In this document: positions 29,883 through 40,342 of the stretch, piece by piece
Numbering within the stretch: the stretch's first letter is position 1
Layout of the letters: every line of letters begins with the position of its first letter
NCBI GenBank assembly: GCA_945859605.1
Contig: OX243825.1
Span: forward strand, 1,686,326-1,750,325
Length of the DNA stretch: 64,000 nt
Source of the DNA: Lumbricus rubellus
Lineage: Eukaryota > Annelida > Clitellata > Crassiclitellata > Lumbricidae
Reading direction: 5' to 3'
Notes under the pieces: model-generated
The model's database searches: none
What the model was told of the DNA's origin: nothing
What the model saw: only the letters and a program-made list of their open reading frames with translations
Position numbers and translations under genes: made by a program

Positions 29883-29940
29883 TACATAATTATATATAGT
29901 TAAGGCGATTTAGGACGAGTCTTCATGCAAGTGTGCATAT

Positions 29941-30090
29941 CAGGGTGAGAATTGCCGGAGGGTTGGGGGGGGGGGGTTCAACCCCCCAGTCTTTCTTAGA
30001 GCCCCATGTTAAAGTATGTTTTTCATACCCCAATTTCAAGTTTATCATATAGGCCAACCCCCCAGTTATTTTTCCACAATTCTCATACTG
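29941..30090. mobile_element. hAT-like MITE, CAGGGTGAGAATTG family
   Basis: 150 bp. TIR CAGGGTGAGAATTG (29941-29954) / CAATTCTCATACTG (30077-30090), 12 of 14. Perfect 8-bp target duplication GTGCATAT (29933-29940, 30091-30098). CAGGG is a typical hAT terminus. Interior G-run and C-run. Confidence 0.88.
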
Positions 30091-30499
30091 GTGCATATGC
30101 TATATAGGTCTAGGCCTACTTATACAATTCGATATTATAAATATAAAAGTATAGGCTAGGCCTATATACAATTTTATACTAAGCAATGAACCAAATATTG
30201 GGTCTTTAAGTGCTTTTGATAACATATAATTATATATAGGGCCTATGCAATAAGGCTCATATATATAATTATATATACACATATATATTACAAATACTTG
30301 CATTCAACAAATATATATAATTACAATGTATATATTATTCTTGTGGATACACTTGTGAGCATATAATTTTTATATAGTCGATCGATAGTTTCGGGTTTCA
30401 TCCCGTTGTGTGCAATGTGTATATACGCTGTCGATCTGACTGCGTGCAACAATTCTGTTCTGTTGATTCTCTCTAATTCATTCATCATTGTAGCAATGG

Positions 30500-30715
30500 A
30501 GAATACGATGAGCAAACACAGAGAGAAAGACAAACACAGATCGAGAGTCAGAACGAGAGAGACAAAGACACAGACATAGGCCTACAGAGACAGAGACAGA
30601 CAGACAGGCAGACGAAGACTTAGACTGAGGCAGAGACATATACAGAGAAATACAGTCATAGAGACAGAAAGACAGCGAGGGAGAGAAATACAGACAGACA
30701 GACAGACAGAGCCGG
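30500..30715. repeat. (GACA)n-rich block
   Basis: Imperfect AGAC/GACA/GAGA units. Confidence 0.88.
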
Positions 30716-31023
30716 TAAGAAAGAGATTTCAATGCCTTTTGGCATTAGCATCTCATTTGACATCAAAAGGATAGATTTTTATAGTTTTCATGGTTGAGTT
30801 ATTTGCCGGAGGAAAGACGAAAGAAAGGGAATCGATTTTAGAAGATGCAGAATAACTGCAGATACAGTGCAAAAGAAGACTAAAAGGAGTAGGCCTAGCC
30901 TAGATCTAATTGAGGAAGCAAGGTTAGTGATGAGGAAAGTAGAATTGCACACATATAGGCTAGGCCTACGATATTATACAATAAAATAGAATAAACTTAC
31001 ACTTTTATTTATCTATTTATTTT

Positions 31024-31236
31024 TCCATTTCTTTTGCGCCCCTTCAAGCTCTCTACTCAGAGGCGCACCCGACTACAGCGCGGACGCTGCATCGGAGTTT
31101 CACGCCGTAGCGCCCGAGCAATAATTGCGAGTGAAGGACATGCTGGAGGTCCTTACGAGGCGGCTTGAGGTGGATTTGAACCTGGAATTCTCTGGCTCCA
31201 AGGCACCGACGCCACAAAATACTCCACCGCATCCCA
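31024..31236 (-). repeat. tRNA-derived SINE, near complete
   Basis: On the minus strand: tRNA-like head with a perfect B box GGTTCAAATCC (31172-31182) and A-box-like GTGGAGTATTTTGTGG upstream; a body of about 100 bp; then the hairpin tail GCGCCTCTGAGTAG...GGGGCGC and an A/T-rich end. The body has CTACGGCGTGAAACTCCGAT. It links the tRNA-headed fragment at 23995 to the tail fragments at 10341 and 27218. Confidence 0.68.
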
Positions 31237-31743
31237 CAATACAGTTTCACGTGACATTTCAAAATGTTAAAAGGATTGAAAAGTAGGCCTACAGAAACGG
31301 TAAAACACTGCTGGCACTCAGTCTGGTCAACCGTGCTTAGGCTACCTGGCATTCTCGTGGTCCTTACACAGCCAACCTTTCGTTGAGCAGTTTTAACCCC
31401 TATAGGCCTACCTGCGCATTTCTACAGGTCCAATGAGCCACCGGATGATTATAGGAAAGAGAACAGCAGAGGCACAGACAGACAGGGAAGAAGAGAGTAA
31501 GAGACAGACAAGCAGAGATACACGTGGATATTTCTGCCTCAGTCTACCCAGCACGTTCATTCAATACTTTTTCTTTCATCAAAATGGTATTCGGACTATT
31601 ATACATAAATATAAAATTATAATCATCGCAGCACTGTGACAACGACTTAGGTCTACTTAATTATTAAGTTGGGCTTCTTCGATTCATGTTTGTGCTTATT
31701 TATTTTTAATGATGTCGTGCGCCCCACTTCCGCAGTAAACAAT

Positions 31744-32907
31744 ATGGCGGACAATTACGTCGTGAAACGTACGACAGGATCATTAGGCGACCTGCCTGTG
31801 CACTTTCAATGTAGGCTAAATTGTGTCGAGAACGGTATTAAAATGTCTTCGTTACAAAACACCGTTCAAATACACCACTGGCATATAAACTTCAGCGTAA
31901 TATGGAATGATTTAAAGTTCTTTTTGTGTTAAGAAAGTAAAACGACAAACCCAGTGCTTAGGGTTTTTGTTTTACCCTTTAATGCCGGAGGGTATTTGGA
32001 TTTCCCATACATTTTACTACACTCTCGGCATCAAAGGTTTTAAATAACTTTTAAGCTTTGCATGACAGGTAGGCCTATATCAAAATTACGGATTTTCATC
32101 GATTAATGAAATTTTAAAATTTGGAGATTAATTATAAGTATTTTAATCGGAACCAACCCCCAAGAAAGTTTGCATTTAATACTACTGCAGGCTTGTATTA
32201 TTTTGTTTCTGAATTATCAATTCAATTGCAGGTGACAGTCTTGTCACTATTCCAAAGCTGGTGTCAGAATAGTCACAGAGAAAGTGACTTCATTACACAT
32301 GACTCTGTGAGAAAATATGATCATGAAAGTATGATGAAACAATGTCTGTCAAAAATAAGATTTATTACTCAAAAATCAAACTTTTCAAACGAAAAACCTA
32401 TCACAAATACAGAGGAAGACCCAGCTGTAAGGTCAAGTAAATGCCTATATTTATAGCACATAATATTCATAATGCCTCATATTTTCCTTATTTGGACACT
32501 TTCAACAATCAAGAAGTCAGCAACGTCTTGCGAGAAATTCTACAATATTTTCCTTTTATGCTAAACCTATTCCAAGGAAAACAAATGTCACTATCGTCAC
32601 TGCCTTCCCAGAAACGAAACAGCTTTAAACGATTTTGAGTTTGCACCATCTGTAGATGATGTTCCTGCGATGGTATCTATCCAATAACTACAAAATTAAT
32701 TTCCGCCACAGCTAGAATTATTCTGGTGGAACCGGTCACAAACCTGGAAAAAGGAAAAGGAGTGCGTCTAAGTCTCTGCATGGAAACCGTAAGAATCTGA
32801 TGTCGCAGAGCGCAGAAACTATTACACTAAATGATCGGGTTTGTGGTGGAATGGATCCTGGTCGTGCTAATTTATTTCCACGTCACAGGAAGCCTGTCTT
32901 GTCGGCG
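31744..32907 (+). other. Possible small plus-strand gene, structure unresolved
   Basis: Starts with ATATGGCGGACAATTAC, a good initiation context (MADNYVVKRTTGS). A second possible exon begins after TTCAATTGCAG at 32232 and stays open to a GTAAGG donor at about 32427. Near the end, a K/R-rich 64-codon frame runs from about 32716 to a stop at 32905-32907. No set of splice sites joined all pieces without stops or an intron under 45 bp, so this may be a decayed gene or chance. It converges on the 906-aa gene. Confidence 0.2.
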
Positions 32908-35603
32908 GTCTGATTTAGTCCCTTCTGGGCATCGCTCCACATATCGGCCAGGGATTGCTGGCCCCACGGAGAAGAGTACATAGCAGTGGAGTTTTTGAAC
33001 ATCAGTCCATCCGATTTGGGGGGCGCATACGAAGGCACTAGGGGTGACGGTTGGGTTGGCAGCGATGCCGTTCCGGACAGTAGCAACGGTGTACTCATTG
33101 GCACTTTAAGGGGTGCAGGCAGCATCGATTCCGATGATGCAAATTGAGTCATCAGAGGCACTTTCGACGATGCATGGTGCTGGGTCTCTGATGGTGGGAA
33201 AGGAATTCTTGATGGCACTTTTGATGGTGTTAAAGATAAGGTTTCCGCGGGCATCCTTACCGACTGCCTTGTGGGAGTTACTGAGGCAGTTCTTGGGGAT
33301 GCCCCTCCCGTTGGTCTTGTTGGTGCCATTTTGGGCGGAGATGGCACAAACGAGAGTACTGAAGAGGCATAGGATGGTGGCAGATGAGACTGTGCAAGTG
33401 CCAGGGAACGTGCCAGCGCCGACATATCTGATTGTTCAGTCGCTGATAGGTCTCCTACTTGTTTCTGCGGAACCACGACTGGTTCACTGGCGAAAGACAC
33501 AGAACGAACCAGCGATCGCGAAAGCATCGGTCCATCTCGACTGATCTTCGGGGCTTCAACTGCTGTCTTCAAGTCCTCTCTTGAGTGCGGGCACACTGTG
33601 GCCGATTCCAGACGTTGTCTATCGGAATTCATCCGTAACGAGGGAGCACCGGACCGAGCAGTTACCAGTTCATCGTCGTCCGCGGAAAGTGACAACGACA
33701 GAGCGATTGATGGAGATGGTGGAGCAGCCAGGTAGTCCTCAGAGGGACTTGCGGTGCCGGTGGATGCCGTGGAGACTCGCAGAGTTGGCACCGTAAGCGT
33801 CGGTGCTGTACCACGTGTCGTCAGAACCTCGCCAGAGTAGGGGACCCGAGTCCCGGGTCTGTCCATAACGTCCTCTGAGGGTTCTGGCGAGCTCGGTCGG
33901 TAGGACTTGGTGAACTCGCCGTCGAAAAGCGAGAATTCCTCAAGGTTGAGGTCGTTTGGAAGAAACTGCGAGTAGTGCGTAGCGTAGAAGAGGTGAGTGG
34001 AGGATGGCGGCTTTCCAGCTGCGGTGGGGTACATCGACGCGAGGTCTGGACTTTTCCAGGATCGGGAGAAAGACGTGGAATTCTCGAAACACTCTGGTCC
34101 TACAAACTTAGGACGGATGCTAACACCGTCTCTGGATGTGGTCACCTCGAAACCTCCAGATGTGCTTATTTCCAGCGACTTCCTGTTTAGTTCATCAGTC
34201 TTGGTCGTGTTATAGGATGCGTATTCATTTTCACCCCGATTTTCAGTTGGACTTTCTATCCTCTCTTGCAAGTCCAATGCATTGACATTCTGAACCTCTG
34301 TTGATTTTCGATCTATCTTGTGCGAAACGTTGTTTTCGAAGAGGCTGTCACGCATCGTTGGCGTTTTCAGGGTGCCTTCACTGGCAACAGGAGTCCTGAT
34401 TGACATGTTCGGAGAAGCCAGACTCTCGCTGTCTATGCCCGACATTGAGCTGACTTCCACATCGGCTCCGAAATCACCGGCAGCGACTTCCAGCCTTCCC
34501 GCGTCGGTCTGTCCTGCATTTCCCGGCTCCGATGGTATCACAATGTTTTTAACTGCTCCTCTTCTGTAGGCACCGTTAGCATCTTGAGCCACGCTCGATG
34601 AACCATGATGAGTCCCCATCTTGTCTTCTGTTTGTCGAAGACCGAAGATAAGTGCCCGAGCTCGTTTCGTCATCAGCGGCCGAAGTCGAGTCCTTCTTCT
34701 ACCCTTAGCGTCACTCCTCTCACCACCATCATCATCAGCCTCCACTGGAACCTCGATCTTCCTCTCGATTGGCTTCAGCTTCTGTCGCAGGTGCGAGTAG
34801 GCCAGCTGCTTTGTCTCCCTCGGCAGCGACGGTCGTGTCGGATACTTGATATCGTGCGACGCTTGACCTACCACCGGCAGCATGGCAGCGTCACCTCCTC
34901 TCGATATGATCCCATCACCAGCTCTGTATTTCTCCGGCATCCGACCCCCGAGACCCGGAGATCCAAGCTCGTTCTGCAGCTCTCTGAAATCGCGAGGTCT
35001 CAAGTCGAACCGCCGTTCCGCACCGTTGACTTTCGTCTCGCACGAATTGCGACGTCCTCTCCCTCCGGAGCCTATCGTGTCCGTCGAGGAGTTTGTGTCA
35101 CACTCCGAAGCGCCGCTCACCTCCCCCGAAGCCCGAAGAACAAGAGTACCTCTGATGCCTCTAGCCTGAAGCTCCGCAAGATCGGTACCTGCTTCCTGCC
35201 ACGCTCGAGGGGTTATCGGCGAGCTCTTGCTGATCCAATCAGACGGAACGGAGAGATCCATGTCCTTGCGCGTCGTCACCGACTGGAACGGTTGTCTTCC
35301 GTTTCCACTAATAGGTCGGTTCTGTCCCACGACGTTGCGTAGGTCAATGAGATCCGCATCGTCACCGGAACTGTCCCCGTCGTCTAGATCGAGGACCTCA
35401 AGGTCAAGGTCATCGCCGTCCAGAGATGTGAACTTCGGTCTTCGCCGCTGACTCTTCCATGCGGACGTTGGTCTGGAGGACAGTCGACCGTCCAGACTGT
35501 GGCCAAAGACGGAGACCTCCGCTTCGTCATCATCGACGACATTGTTGTTGTTGTTGGAGGCATCATCTGCCGCTGTATTCATCTCTACACCTACAGAGGT
35601 CAT
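32883..35603 (-). CDS. 906-aa disordered Ser/Pro/Thr-rich protein, unknown function
   Basis: A single uninterrupted 906-codon frame. Codon use is balanced and GC-rich, unlike its AT-rich surroundings, which supports a real gene. A minus-strand AATAAA (32871-32876) lies 6 bp past the stop. Visible: poly-Asn at 17-21, a strongly acidic stretch at 61-88, a basic cluster around 300-317 (GRRRTRLRPLMTKRARA), a K/R/P segment at about 256-285, and a Ser/Pro/Thr-rich C-terminal half with repeated SRIP/SKVP-type phrases. No globular domain, signal peptide or membrane segment seen. M1 has a weak context; M8 (35580-35582, GAGATGA) is a better start. I do not recognise a family. An exact second copy is at 54435-57155. 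Confidence 0.75.
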   Translation of the reverse strand: MTSVGVEMNTAADDASNNNNNVVDDDEAEVSVFGHSLDGRLSSRPTSAWKSQRRRPKFTSLDGDDLDLEVLDLDDGDSSGDDADLIDLRNVVGQNRPISGNGRQPFQSVTTRKDMDLSVPSDWISKSSPITPRAWQEAGTDLAELQARGIRGTLVLRASGEVSGASECDTNSSTDTIGSGGRGRRNSCETKVNGAERRFDLRPRDFRELQNELGSPGLGGRMPEKYRAGDGIISRGGDAAMLPVVGQASHDIKYPTRPSLPRETKQLAYSHLRQKLKPIERKIEVPVEADDDGGERSDAKGRRRTRLRPLMTKRARALIFGLRQTEDKMGTHHGSSSVAQDANGAYRRGAVKNIVIPSEPGNAGQTDAGRLEVAAGDFGADVEVSSMSGIDSESLASPNMSIRTPVASEGTLKTPTMRDSLFENNVSHKIDRKSTEVQNVNALDLQERIESPTENRGENEYASYNTTKTDELNRKSLEISTSGGFEVTTSRDGVSIRPKFVGPECFENSTSFSRSWKSPDLASMYPTAAGKPPSSTHLFYATHYSQFLPNDLNLEEFSLFDGEFTKSYRPSSPEPSEDVMDRPGTRVPYSGEVLTTRGTAPTLTVPTLRVSTASTGTASPSEDYLAAPPSPSIALSLSLSADDDELVTARSGAPSLRMNSDRQRLESATVCPHSREDLKTAVEAPKISRDGPMLSRSLVRSVSFASEPVVVPQKQVGDLSATEQSDMSALARSLALAQSHLPPSYASSVLSFVPSPPKMAPTRPTGGASPRTASVTPTRQSVRMPAETLSLTPSKVPSRIPFPPSETQHHASSKVPLMTQFASSESMLPAPLKVPMSTPLLLSGTASLPTQPSPLVPSYAPPKSDGLMFKNSTAMYSSPWGQQSLADMWSDAQKGLNQTADKTGFL

Positions 35604-37143
35604 TAAAGGTCGCGGCGTTCACCTCTACTGGAAAGTACTACAAGATTATCAAAAGATAATTCTTGTACTGTCTTGAATTGAAATCGTCATCTAGCAGTGC
35701 CTACACTCTGTAACAGTCCCATTCTAAAAGATAGACGCCTTTAAGCAGTTTATTCCCAGGTGTTGTATCGTGCCAAACTATTGTCCAGATAAATTGGCAA
35801 GTTGAGAGTCGAGTCTGATTGCCATAGAGACCAAGAAGAGGAGCCAGAGCAGCTGCTGGGAGGATTTCGTTGTGGACAGACATGGATCAGATGGATCACT
35901 GCAAGAATTCTGTCATCCTTCAACTAAAAAGTGGTAGGCCTACCCGCTATATTCCTACAAAAGTGATCAACTCCGTACCATTCAACAATTATTATACCGA
36001 CGACCCTGTTTTCACAACCATTTTATAATTATTTGACCACCGGCCATTTTCGTTCACGCATCAGTAACACGACCGAACTATACCTTTTAAAAAAATCGAC
36101 CAATCTCTTCCTACCATTTCCATCCGGTTTTCACTAAGCAACTGAATTCCCTTGCATACCTCAACTCCAACACCGTAACAGCAGCAATAGTAGAATCATC
36201 AGCAGTAGCAGCAGCTATTCTATAGCACTTGCGTCTGTTTTCACGTTGTCATATCACCACCAGGCGTCACCAGAGCAGACCAGACGTCATACACCATACA
36301 TCATTCGCCGACGACTTTTATCGAACTGTCGCAAATTATCCTCCATTTATAGCACGCACACCGGTCCAGTGTAATAATAATTCCCGCCGACCCATAGACT
36401 CCTTCCATGGCGGGCGAGCGGGCGCTCTCTCCATGCATCGCCGTATACAGTACTGGGATCAACCGCGCGATTTCCTCGGTCTTCCTTTCACGTCGTATCC
36501 ACATTCAGCATGCATCCGATGAAAGCCTCAGCTTTCGCATGTGAAGTATTACGTCAAACTGCACGGATAAACAAGAATTGGTCGGTGGGACGGACGGTAG
36601 GTGGCTATAGTTGTCACCGTAAGGCAGCCTCGCTAGTCCCGCCCAGCGCGACCCGGCCGGGCCCGGCCAGGCCCTGCGGAGCCGGGGTCGATATCGGTCC
36701 GTGAAAATTCATATAGGGACCGGTCGATATGTCGCCGATTTCCCAACCTGCGTTGGTGGTCTAGAGTGCCTTGCTGTGATTCGAGCCACACAAAGCTGCT
36801 GAGGATGAGAGAAGCGAAGAGAGAAGCGAGCGTCCGTGATGGGGGTGGCCTCGTCGCGGCTTTAGGAGTGGAGCGGTGCCAAGGTCTGCCACAGCGCACG
36901 ATCACGTCGCTCAGTACGCTTAAATGTAGGCTATATGCGTCGCGATTGAATGTTTTGCAAAGTCTGTGTTTGTATCTGTTGATGAGTCTTTTTTTTTTCT
37001 CTGCCTGCATGTGGAGTCTCTGTGTCTTTTTCAATCTATCTATCTGTGACTCTGTTAATGTCTCTGTCTCTATTTCTTTCTCTGTGCCTCTGCTTTATTC
37101 ACGAGCTATGTTCCTCTAACTGATTCGAATCTAATTTTTTCGT
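35604..37143. other. Upstream region of the 906-aa gene with GC-rich island
   Basis: No further gene recognised. At about 36630-36730 is a GC-rich, CpG-dense stretch with GGTCGATAT repeated directly (36686-36694, 36722-36730) and CGGTCC/GGACCG inverted between them. It could be promoter DNA for the minus-strand gene about 1 kb away. No TATA box assigned. Confidence 0.35.
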
Positions 37144-37345
37144 CCAACGCTAGCTCACTCACTCGTTTCTCACTCACTCACGCCCTCACTCACTCACTCA
37201 CTCACTCACTCACTCACTCACTCACTCACTCACTCACTCACTCACTCACTCACTCACTCACTCTCTCCCTCTCACTCTCACTCTCCCTCTCTCTGTCCCT
37301 CTCTCTCCCTCTCCCTCTTCTTCTCCCTCTCCGTCACCCTCTAAA
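37144..37345. repeat. (CTCA)n then (CTCTC)n microsatellite
   Basis: A pure (TCAC)n run of about 85 bp within a pyrimidine-rich block. Confidence 0.95.
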
Positions 37346-37697
37346 TCCAACCACTCTATCTCTTTTTCTCAGCCCTCTCTCTAGTAGTATTTTGATATTG
37401 TAACAAATGAATGATTGAACGAATTAGCAAGCGAGCGAAATAATGAACAAATTGATCTACCAGTGAATTGATGATCACAGAAAAACGAAGTCAGACATGA
37501 CGTATAAATATTGAAAGACTGTGCCAGATGACAACCAAATGATCCCTGCACATCAACAATAATAATTATGCTCCCAAATAAATCATAACTAATACAAAGG
37601 CTGATTTGACAGCAAATTATTGATGCAACAAACACACATCAAAATGCATATTATATCGACCAGATATTAATTTGACATGCAAGCAAATAGTTAATTA

Positions 37698-38043
37698 TTA
37701 TGAGTTACCTTCTCTTTCCCTCTTTCTATCTTTCTCTCCTTTCCTCTTTCCTCTTTCTCTATTTCTCCCTTTCTCTTTTTTTCTCTTTCTCTTTTTTTCT
37801 CTTTCTCTTTTTTTCTTCTTTTCTCTTTCTCTTTTTTCTCTTTCTCTCCTTTTCTCTTTCTCTTTTTTCTCTTTTTCTATCTTTCTCTCCTTTTCTCCTT
37901 CACTTTTCTCTATTTTTTCTTCTTTTTCTCCACTTTTCTCTCTTTCTCTCCTCTTCTCCTTTTCACTTTCTCTCTCTTTCTCTTCTTTTCTCTTTCTCTT
38001 TCTTTCTTTCTTTCTTTTTCTCCTTCTCTCTTTCTCTCTTTCT
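37698..38043. repeat. 345-bp polypyrimidine tract (TTTCTC)n
   Basis: Almost pure C/T on the plus strand, with TTTCTC, CTTTT and TCTTT units. The Lys/Arg/Glu minus-strand frame over it is an artefact, except for its first ~50 codons, which belong to a LINE fragment. Confidence 0.95.
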
Positions 38044-38048
38044 ATAAA

Positions 38049-38201
38049 GCTAAGTCTGTTTGCTGTCATCCAAAGGTTGAGATCTTGCAACAGCGACCTC
38101 ATCGTTTCAACCAGAAAGATCTGTTCAGAAGGCGAGCCATTCACAAGAGCTTGGACATCATCAGCATAGAGAATAATTATTAGAGATGACCATTGCACCA
38201 T
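38049..38201 (-). pseudogene. LINE reverse transcriptase fragment
   Basis: Minus-strand translation ILYADDVQALVNGSPSEQIF, then LLQDLNLWMTANRLSF. YADD is the RT catalytic box, and the following spacing to L..WM..N.L matches CR1/L2-type non-LTR retrotransposons. It stops abruptly at the polypyrimidine tract, where the rest of RT is missing. About 50 codons remain. Confidence 0.7.
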
Positions 38202-39037
38202 TGGCCTGCTGTTTATGTTTCAAGCGAATAAACGAATAAACGAATGAACGAAGGAATGAATAAATTAAGTAAGCTTAATTAGTTTAGTCAATTGATCAAC
38301 TGAACTGGACACAGACCTGACGGAGTCATGGCTACCAAACGACAACAATAATTTATCAGACCACAATTACAAACAACAACAATAATTATTATGCATCAAC
38401 ATGAAACTCATACAAAGTCTTATATGACCACAAATTGATGTAATAAACATACATCAAGATCATCATCATCATCAATGTCCATGGGTTCAACGCCCGTAGA
38501 TGCTTGATGTATGTTGCTGCCGCTGCCGCCGCCACTGCTGTCGCAGCTGCTGCTGCCGTCGCTGCTGTCGTTGTTGTTGTTGTTCCGGTAGCCGATTTCT
38601 CGACCCAACCCCGGTTCCCCGGTTGGGGACGCGGACCTTGGTCATCCGGGCGCCGTCCGAGCCGGTATTGTCTTTTCTGTTGTGTTTCGTGCATCAAGTT
38701 TCATTCATGTTTCTTTTTACTGCCAGAGTATCGACACACATCTGGCAAACCCTCCTCCTTTTTCCAGGCTTGGGACTGGCACTGGCAGAGTGCAAACCAG
38801 TGGCGGAGATCAAGATACACATTATTATATCAAGTCGACATTGAGCTGGTATACCAAGAAATTGATATAAATGAAAATACATGTAAATCTATAATATAAA
38901 ATTGATAATTATAAGAACGTTCCCATATCAATGCGCTTCTTAAGTATAGGCTACTCAACAAAACAATATTTCCTAGGATCAACTAAAATAATTATTTACA
39001 GTTTGTCTTTGTGAGTTTACTTCGAAACGGGCATTGT
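38202..39037. other. Region between LINE fragment and Gypsy LTR
   Basis: AT-rich, with a GCT/GCC/GTT trinucleotide block at 38510-38585. CTTGGGACTGGCA near 38769 also occurs at 17227 within CCTCCTCCTTTT, a short dispersed repeat motif. No gene recognised. Confidence 0.5.
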
Positions 39038-40217
39038 TGTAGTTACCAGCGATTAAATAAGAATAGGAATACTGTTGAAATATTGCTATGGTGTGCTTGC
39101 TTGCTTGCTCGCTTGCTGCTGCTGCGCTGCTGCTGCTGTGTCGCTGCTTGTTTGCCTGTCCGTCCGCTTGTCTCTGTCTGTCTGTCTGCTAGCTCAGCAT
39201 ACGTGCATGTGTGGAATTTTCCATTGTGCGCTCAGCATACGCCCACCTACTGGCTAGCATGCATCGCTTGGCCTAGCCTTGAGCCTATATAAGAGAGGTT
39301 CTGCCGTGCTTCGAAGCAGACGAATGGTCTAGCGAAGAACGCGGTAAAACGCGTAGTAGCTGGCTGATGATCTGGCTTGACGAGCGGTAAAACGCTTGTT
39401 GAGTGATACTGTTGTGGAGAGAGGTAAAATCCTGAATACCAGCCTTGAGCTTGAACATCGGCCTCTTCAGGTGCTCCTCCACGTGACTGGGGTTGCGGTT
39501 TCCGACTACCGCAACCTAGCTGACGGACGAAGCTGCTACGACGACGGTTCTACTCCGGGTGCTGCAGAGGCAGAGATGACGGTCCGTCCTGCTTGACGAC
39601 GCCGGTTCGATTCCTGACCACCGCGAATCTGCTCTGATCATTCACGCAGGCGTCATTGCCTGCTGTGATCGCTTCCGACGACGAAACTCGCTTGCTACTG
39701 AGTCCGTTGTACTGGCGCTACAGAAGTCACTGGAACCTGACGACGCCGGTTCGAATCCTGACCACCGCGAATCTGCTCCGACCATTCACGCAGGCTCTAT
39801 TGCCTGCTGTGCTCGACGACGCCGATTCAATTCCTGAACGCTTCGCATTCACTCTGGCGCTACATAAACTGCCGCAACGACGCACGAACTCTGGCGCTAC
39901 ATAAACTGCTACATCGACGCACGAACTCTGGCGCTACATAAACTGTTGCATCGGCGCACGAACTCTGATTCCAGCGTTGTAGAAATTGACACAAACAGTT
40001 CGTTCTCGAAGTGCTATAGCGATTGTGACGCAATAAATTACTTGTGCTGTGAACTCCACATGATCTTCGTGGTTTCTTCAATAAACGTGTCTAAGCCTAG
40101 CTGGCTAGTCCTTGGTCTACAGCCAAGGCCGTACTGCGCGGACTGACTGAGGGTACCTTGACGACTGGGGTTGGTACTCGGCTCCTGGTGTTTTCGCCCA
40201 ACCCCTGGTCCGCTACA
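39038..40217 (+). repeat. 5' LTR of second Ty3/Gypsy element, copy 1
   Basis: Starts TGTAG and ends CTACA, a perfect 5-bp inverted repeat, 1,180 bp. TATATAAG at 39286-39293 suits a transcription start, and AATAAA occurs at 40032-40037 and 40080-40085. The 3' LTR is off-window, so the ends are inferred. Inside: three 37-bp tandem units (39852-39962) and a ~145-bp imperfect repeat (from about 39593 and 39738). Confidence 0.6.
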
Positions 40218-40342
40218 AACTGGTCCCGCGAAGTGGGGTGACTAGAAAAACTCTGCACCGCTTCAAGCTGATTCCGCGGAAGTGGTTTTGAAAGATTCGC
40301 TGCACTTCTACGAACTGGTGAGAATATCGACAGACGACAACA

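Noticed and set aside
32673..32715. Splice junctions joining the plus-strand pieces at 32600-32907 into a gene end
   Set aside because: The implied intron would be about 39-43 bp, too short for this kind of genome, and alternative frames conflict.
34605..35342. 245-codon plus-strand frame over the 906-aa gene
   Set aside because: It is an antisense shadow of a GC-rich coding region with no motif of its own; the same applies to its copy at 56157-56894.
39602..39612. tRNA gene suggested by GGTTCGATTCC in the Gypsy LTR
   Set aside because: The bases around it do not form a T-stem, and no acceptor or anticodon stem is present. The motif lies in an LTR-internal repeat.
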